Source: Spirochaetales bacterium
GTDB taxonomy: Bacteria > Spirochaetota > Spirochaetia > DSM-16054 > Sediminispirochaetaceae
NCBI GenBank assembly: GCA_021767325.1
Contig: JAASTM010000081.1
Coordinates: 1-8,188, forward strand
Reading direction: 5' to 3'
DNA: 8,188 bases
The translations under genes were made by a program, and so were the position numbers. This document shows positions 6,858 through 8,188 of this stretch, one piece after another; the stretch's first letter is position 1; each line of letters begins with the position of its first letter. The notes beneath the pieces were generated by a model. The model was given only the letters and a program-made list of their open reading frames with translations, was not told where the DNA came from and made no database searches.

Positions 6858-8188
6858 CTACTCGAGGCTAACGCCCTTCAGGTAGTACTGCTCAGACACA
6901 CGGGGCTCATAATTCTTTACCCGTTCACGAGCGGCTTCAAATCCCTGTGGCTGGTACAGATAGATAAAGGGAGGATCTTCTTTCATGTACTCCAAGATAT
7001 CGGTGTACACCTCGGCCCGTTCCTCCTGGTCAGGAGTAAGCTCGACCTTCTCTACCATATCGACCAGTTTCTGGTCAAACCAGGCTGCGTAGCTGGCATC
7101 TCTGCCGCCGACAGATCCCTTCAAGCGCGGAAAGGCCTCGCCGATGCTGGAGGACCAGCTGTCGCCGAAGAGCGGCGGAAGTTCCCGCTTGGCCTCAAGA
7201 CCCCAGTATTTGCCCGATTCCATGAACTCGAGATTTACTTCGATTCCAATCTCACCCCAGTAACCGACCACGGCCTGTAGTACTTCTTCAAAATTGATGT
7301 AGGTATCCGACGGGCCGGCCATACCGATTTCAAAGCCATCTTCATATCCGGCTTCCGCCAGAAGCTCCCGGGCCTTTTCAGGATCATAGGGATACGGCTC
7401 GATCGAGGGATCATACCCGAGGTTACCGGGCACTACAAAACCGGCCGTCCGCTCGGCTTTGCCGTTAAAAATATTATCGATAATGGCCTGATAGTCGATG
7501 GCGTAGCTCATCGCCTGCCGAACCTTCTGGTTTTCAATCGGAGTGCCGACACCGGTAGTCATGTTGTTGAAGGCGATGTAATACACCCGGTCTTTGGGAT
7601 AGCTGATCAGCTTCACATTGTTCATATCCGCGACCGAGTCTGCCTGTTCGGGAGTGAGACGGCTGATAATATCGATATCGTTGTTCTGCAGAGCCGCAAT
7701 CCGGGTAGAGGACTCGGTGATCGGGCGGAAAATTACCTTATCCACCTTCGGATACTCCGACTGCCAGTAGTTTTCGTTGGCTTCCAGCACAATCCGGTCG
7801 CCTTTGCTCCACTCTACAAACTTGAAGGCTCCGGTTCCGACCGGTTCCTGCATATACCCCTCTTCGCCGACTTCTTCGTGATATTTTTTGGAGAGGATGC
7901 CCCAGTGCTCGTTCATTTGCAGCAGCAGCATCGAGTTCGGCTGTTCTAGCTCCATCCGTACGGTGTACTCGTCAACCTTCTCCATATCCTTCACCGCTTT
8001 GAAATCCTCACGGTAGGTAATCTCACTGCCCTGTCCGCGTTCCCAGGTAAAAATTACGTCATCCGCGGTAAATTCATATCCGTTGTGAAACTGAACGTTC
8101 TGACGCAGGTTAAAGGTATACACGGTTCCATCGTCGGATACTGTCCAGCTCTCGGCCAGCGCCGGTACAATTTCACCCTCGTCGTTCA
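6858..8188 (-). CDS. Peptide-type ABC importer solute-binding protein (SBP_bac_5), 5' end outside window
   Basis: The frame stays open to the right edge, giving 442 residues plus two bases; whole family members usually have 500-550, so roughly 60-110 N-terminal residues with the signal peptide are missing. Numbering from the first full codon, the fragment opens NDEGEIVPALAESWTVSDDG, the usual entry into the family core. It continues through FHNGYEFTADDVIFTWER, the hallmark PVGTGAFKFVEWSKGD at 115-130, KVRQAMSYAIDYQAI near 221-235 and YDPEKARELLAEAGY at 267-281. The C-terminus, ending KGVSLE, looks complete. A GTG at 8123 is only an internal valine and should not be taken as the start. The protein should bind its ligand outside the inner membrane and dock on the B/C permeases. 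SBP_bac_5 proteins bind peptides, nickel, sugars or other small molecules; I cannot choose among them. It heads the visible part of the operon. Confidence 0.96.
   Translation of the reverse strand, partial: NDEGEIVPALAESWTVSDDGTVYTFNLRQNVQFHNGYEFTADDVIFTWERGQGSEITYREDFKAVKDMEKVDEYTVRMELEQPNSMLLLQMNEHWGILSKKYHEEVGEEGYMQEPVGTGAFKFVEWSKGDRIVLEANENYWQSEYPKVDKVIFRPITESSTRIAALQNNDIDIISRLTPEQADSVADMNNVKLISYPKDRVYYIAFNNMTTGVGTPIENQKVRQAMSYAIDYQAIIDNIFNGKAERTAGFVVPGNLGYDPSIEPYPYDPEKARELLAEAGYEDGFEIGMAGPSDTYINFEEVLQAVVGYWGEIGIEVNLEFMESGKYWGLEAKRELPPLFGDSWSSSIGEAFPRLKGSVGGRDASYAAWFDQKLVDMVEKVELTPDQEERAEVYTDILEYMKEDPPFIYLYQPQGFEAARERVKNYEPRVSEQYYLKGVSLE

Overview
The window reads as chromosomal sequence of a free-living, motile bacterium of roughly 50% GC. 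Every recognisable gene lies on the minus strand, so the biological reading direction is right to left. The chemoreceptor hairpin tip (LLAMNAAIEAAHAG...) resembles chemoreceptors of spirochaetes, and the overall style would suit a Spirochaeta-like organism. That assignment is inference from protein style only; no rRNA or other marker gene is present.

Right part (positions 8188 down to 2858): a five-gene ABC importer operon of the dipeptide/oligopeptide/nickel (Dpp/Opp) family in canonical order: solute-binding protein (5' end outside the window), two permeases (DppB-like, DppC-like) and two ATPases (DppD-like, DppF-like). The last four genes are separated by only 4-12 bases. The one larger gap, between the binding protein and the first permease, holds a perfect 10-bp GC-rich hairpin. 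It probably lets the binding protein be made in excess over the membrane complex. The binding protein would deliver a peptide-like ligand to the B/C pore, and D/F would power uptake; the exact substrate cannot be read from sequence.

Middle part (2857-619): a 169-bp gap holds three tandem 10-bp repeats and a good sigma-70-type promoter, followed by a chemoreceptor gene. This 689-residue receptor has two membrane segments with a very small external loop, a divergent HAMP region and a full MCP signalling hairpin. After the hairpin it carries a C-terminal domain of about 225 residues that looks like an SBP_bac_3 (amino-acid-type) binding protein. By its topology that domain is cytoplasmic, which is the most unusual thing in the window.

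Left part (618-1): a short gap with an AT-rich inverted repeat at the chemoreceptor stop codon and a well-formed promoter, then the N-terminal 172 residues of a six-helix membrane protein running off the left edge. This gene is easily missed because it is truncated by the window; its function is unknown, perhaps the membrane part of a sensor.

No RNA genes, insertion sequences, CRISPR arrays or phage genes were seen. The operon itself is ordinary; the points worth a second look are the chemoreceptor fusion and the intergenic elements.
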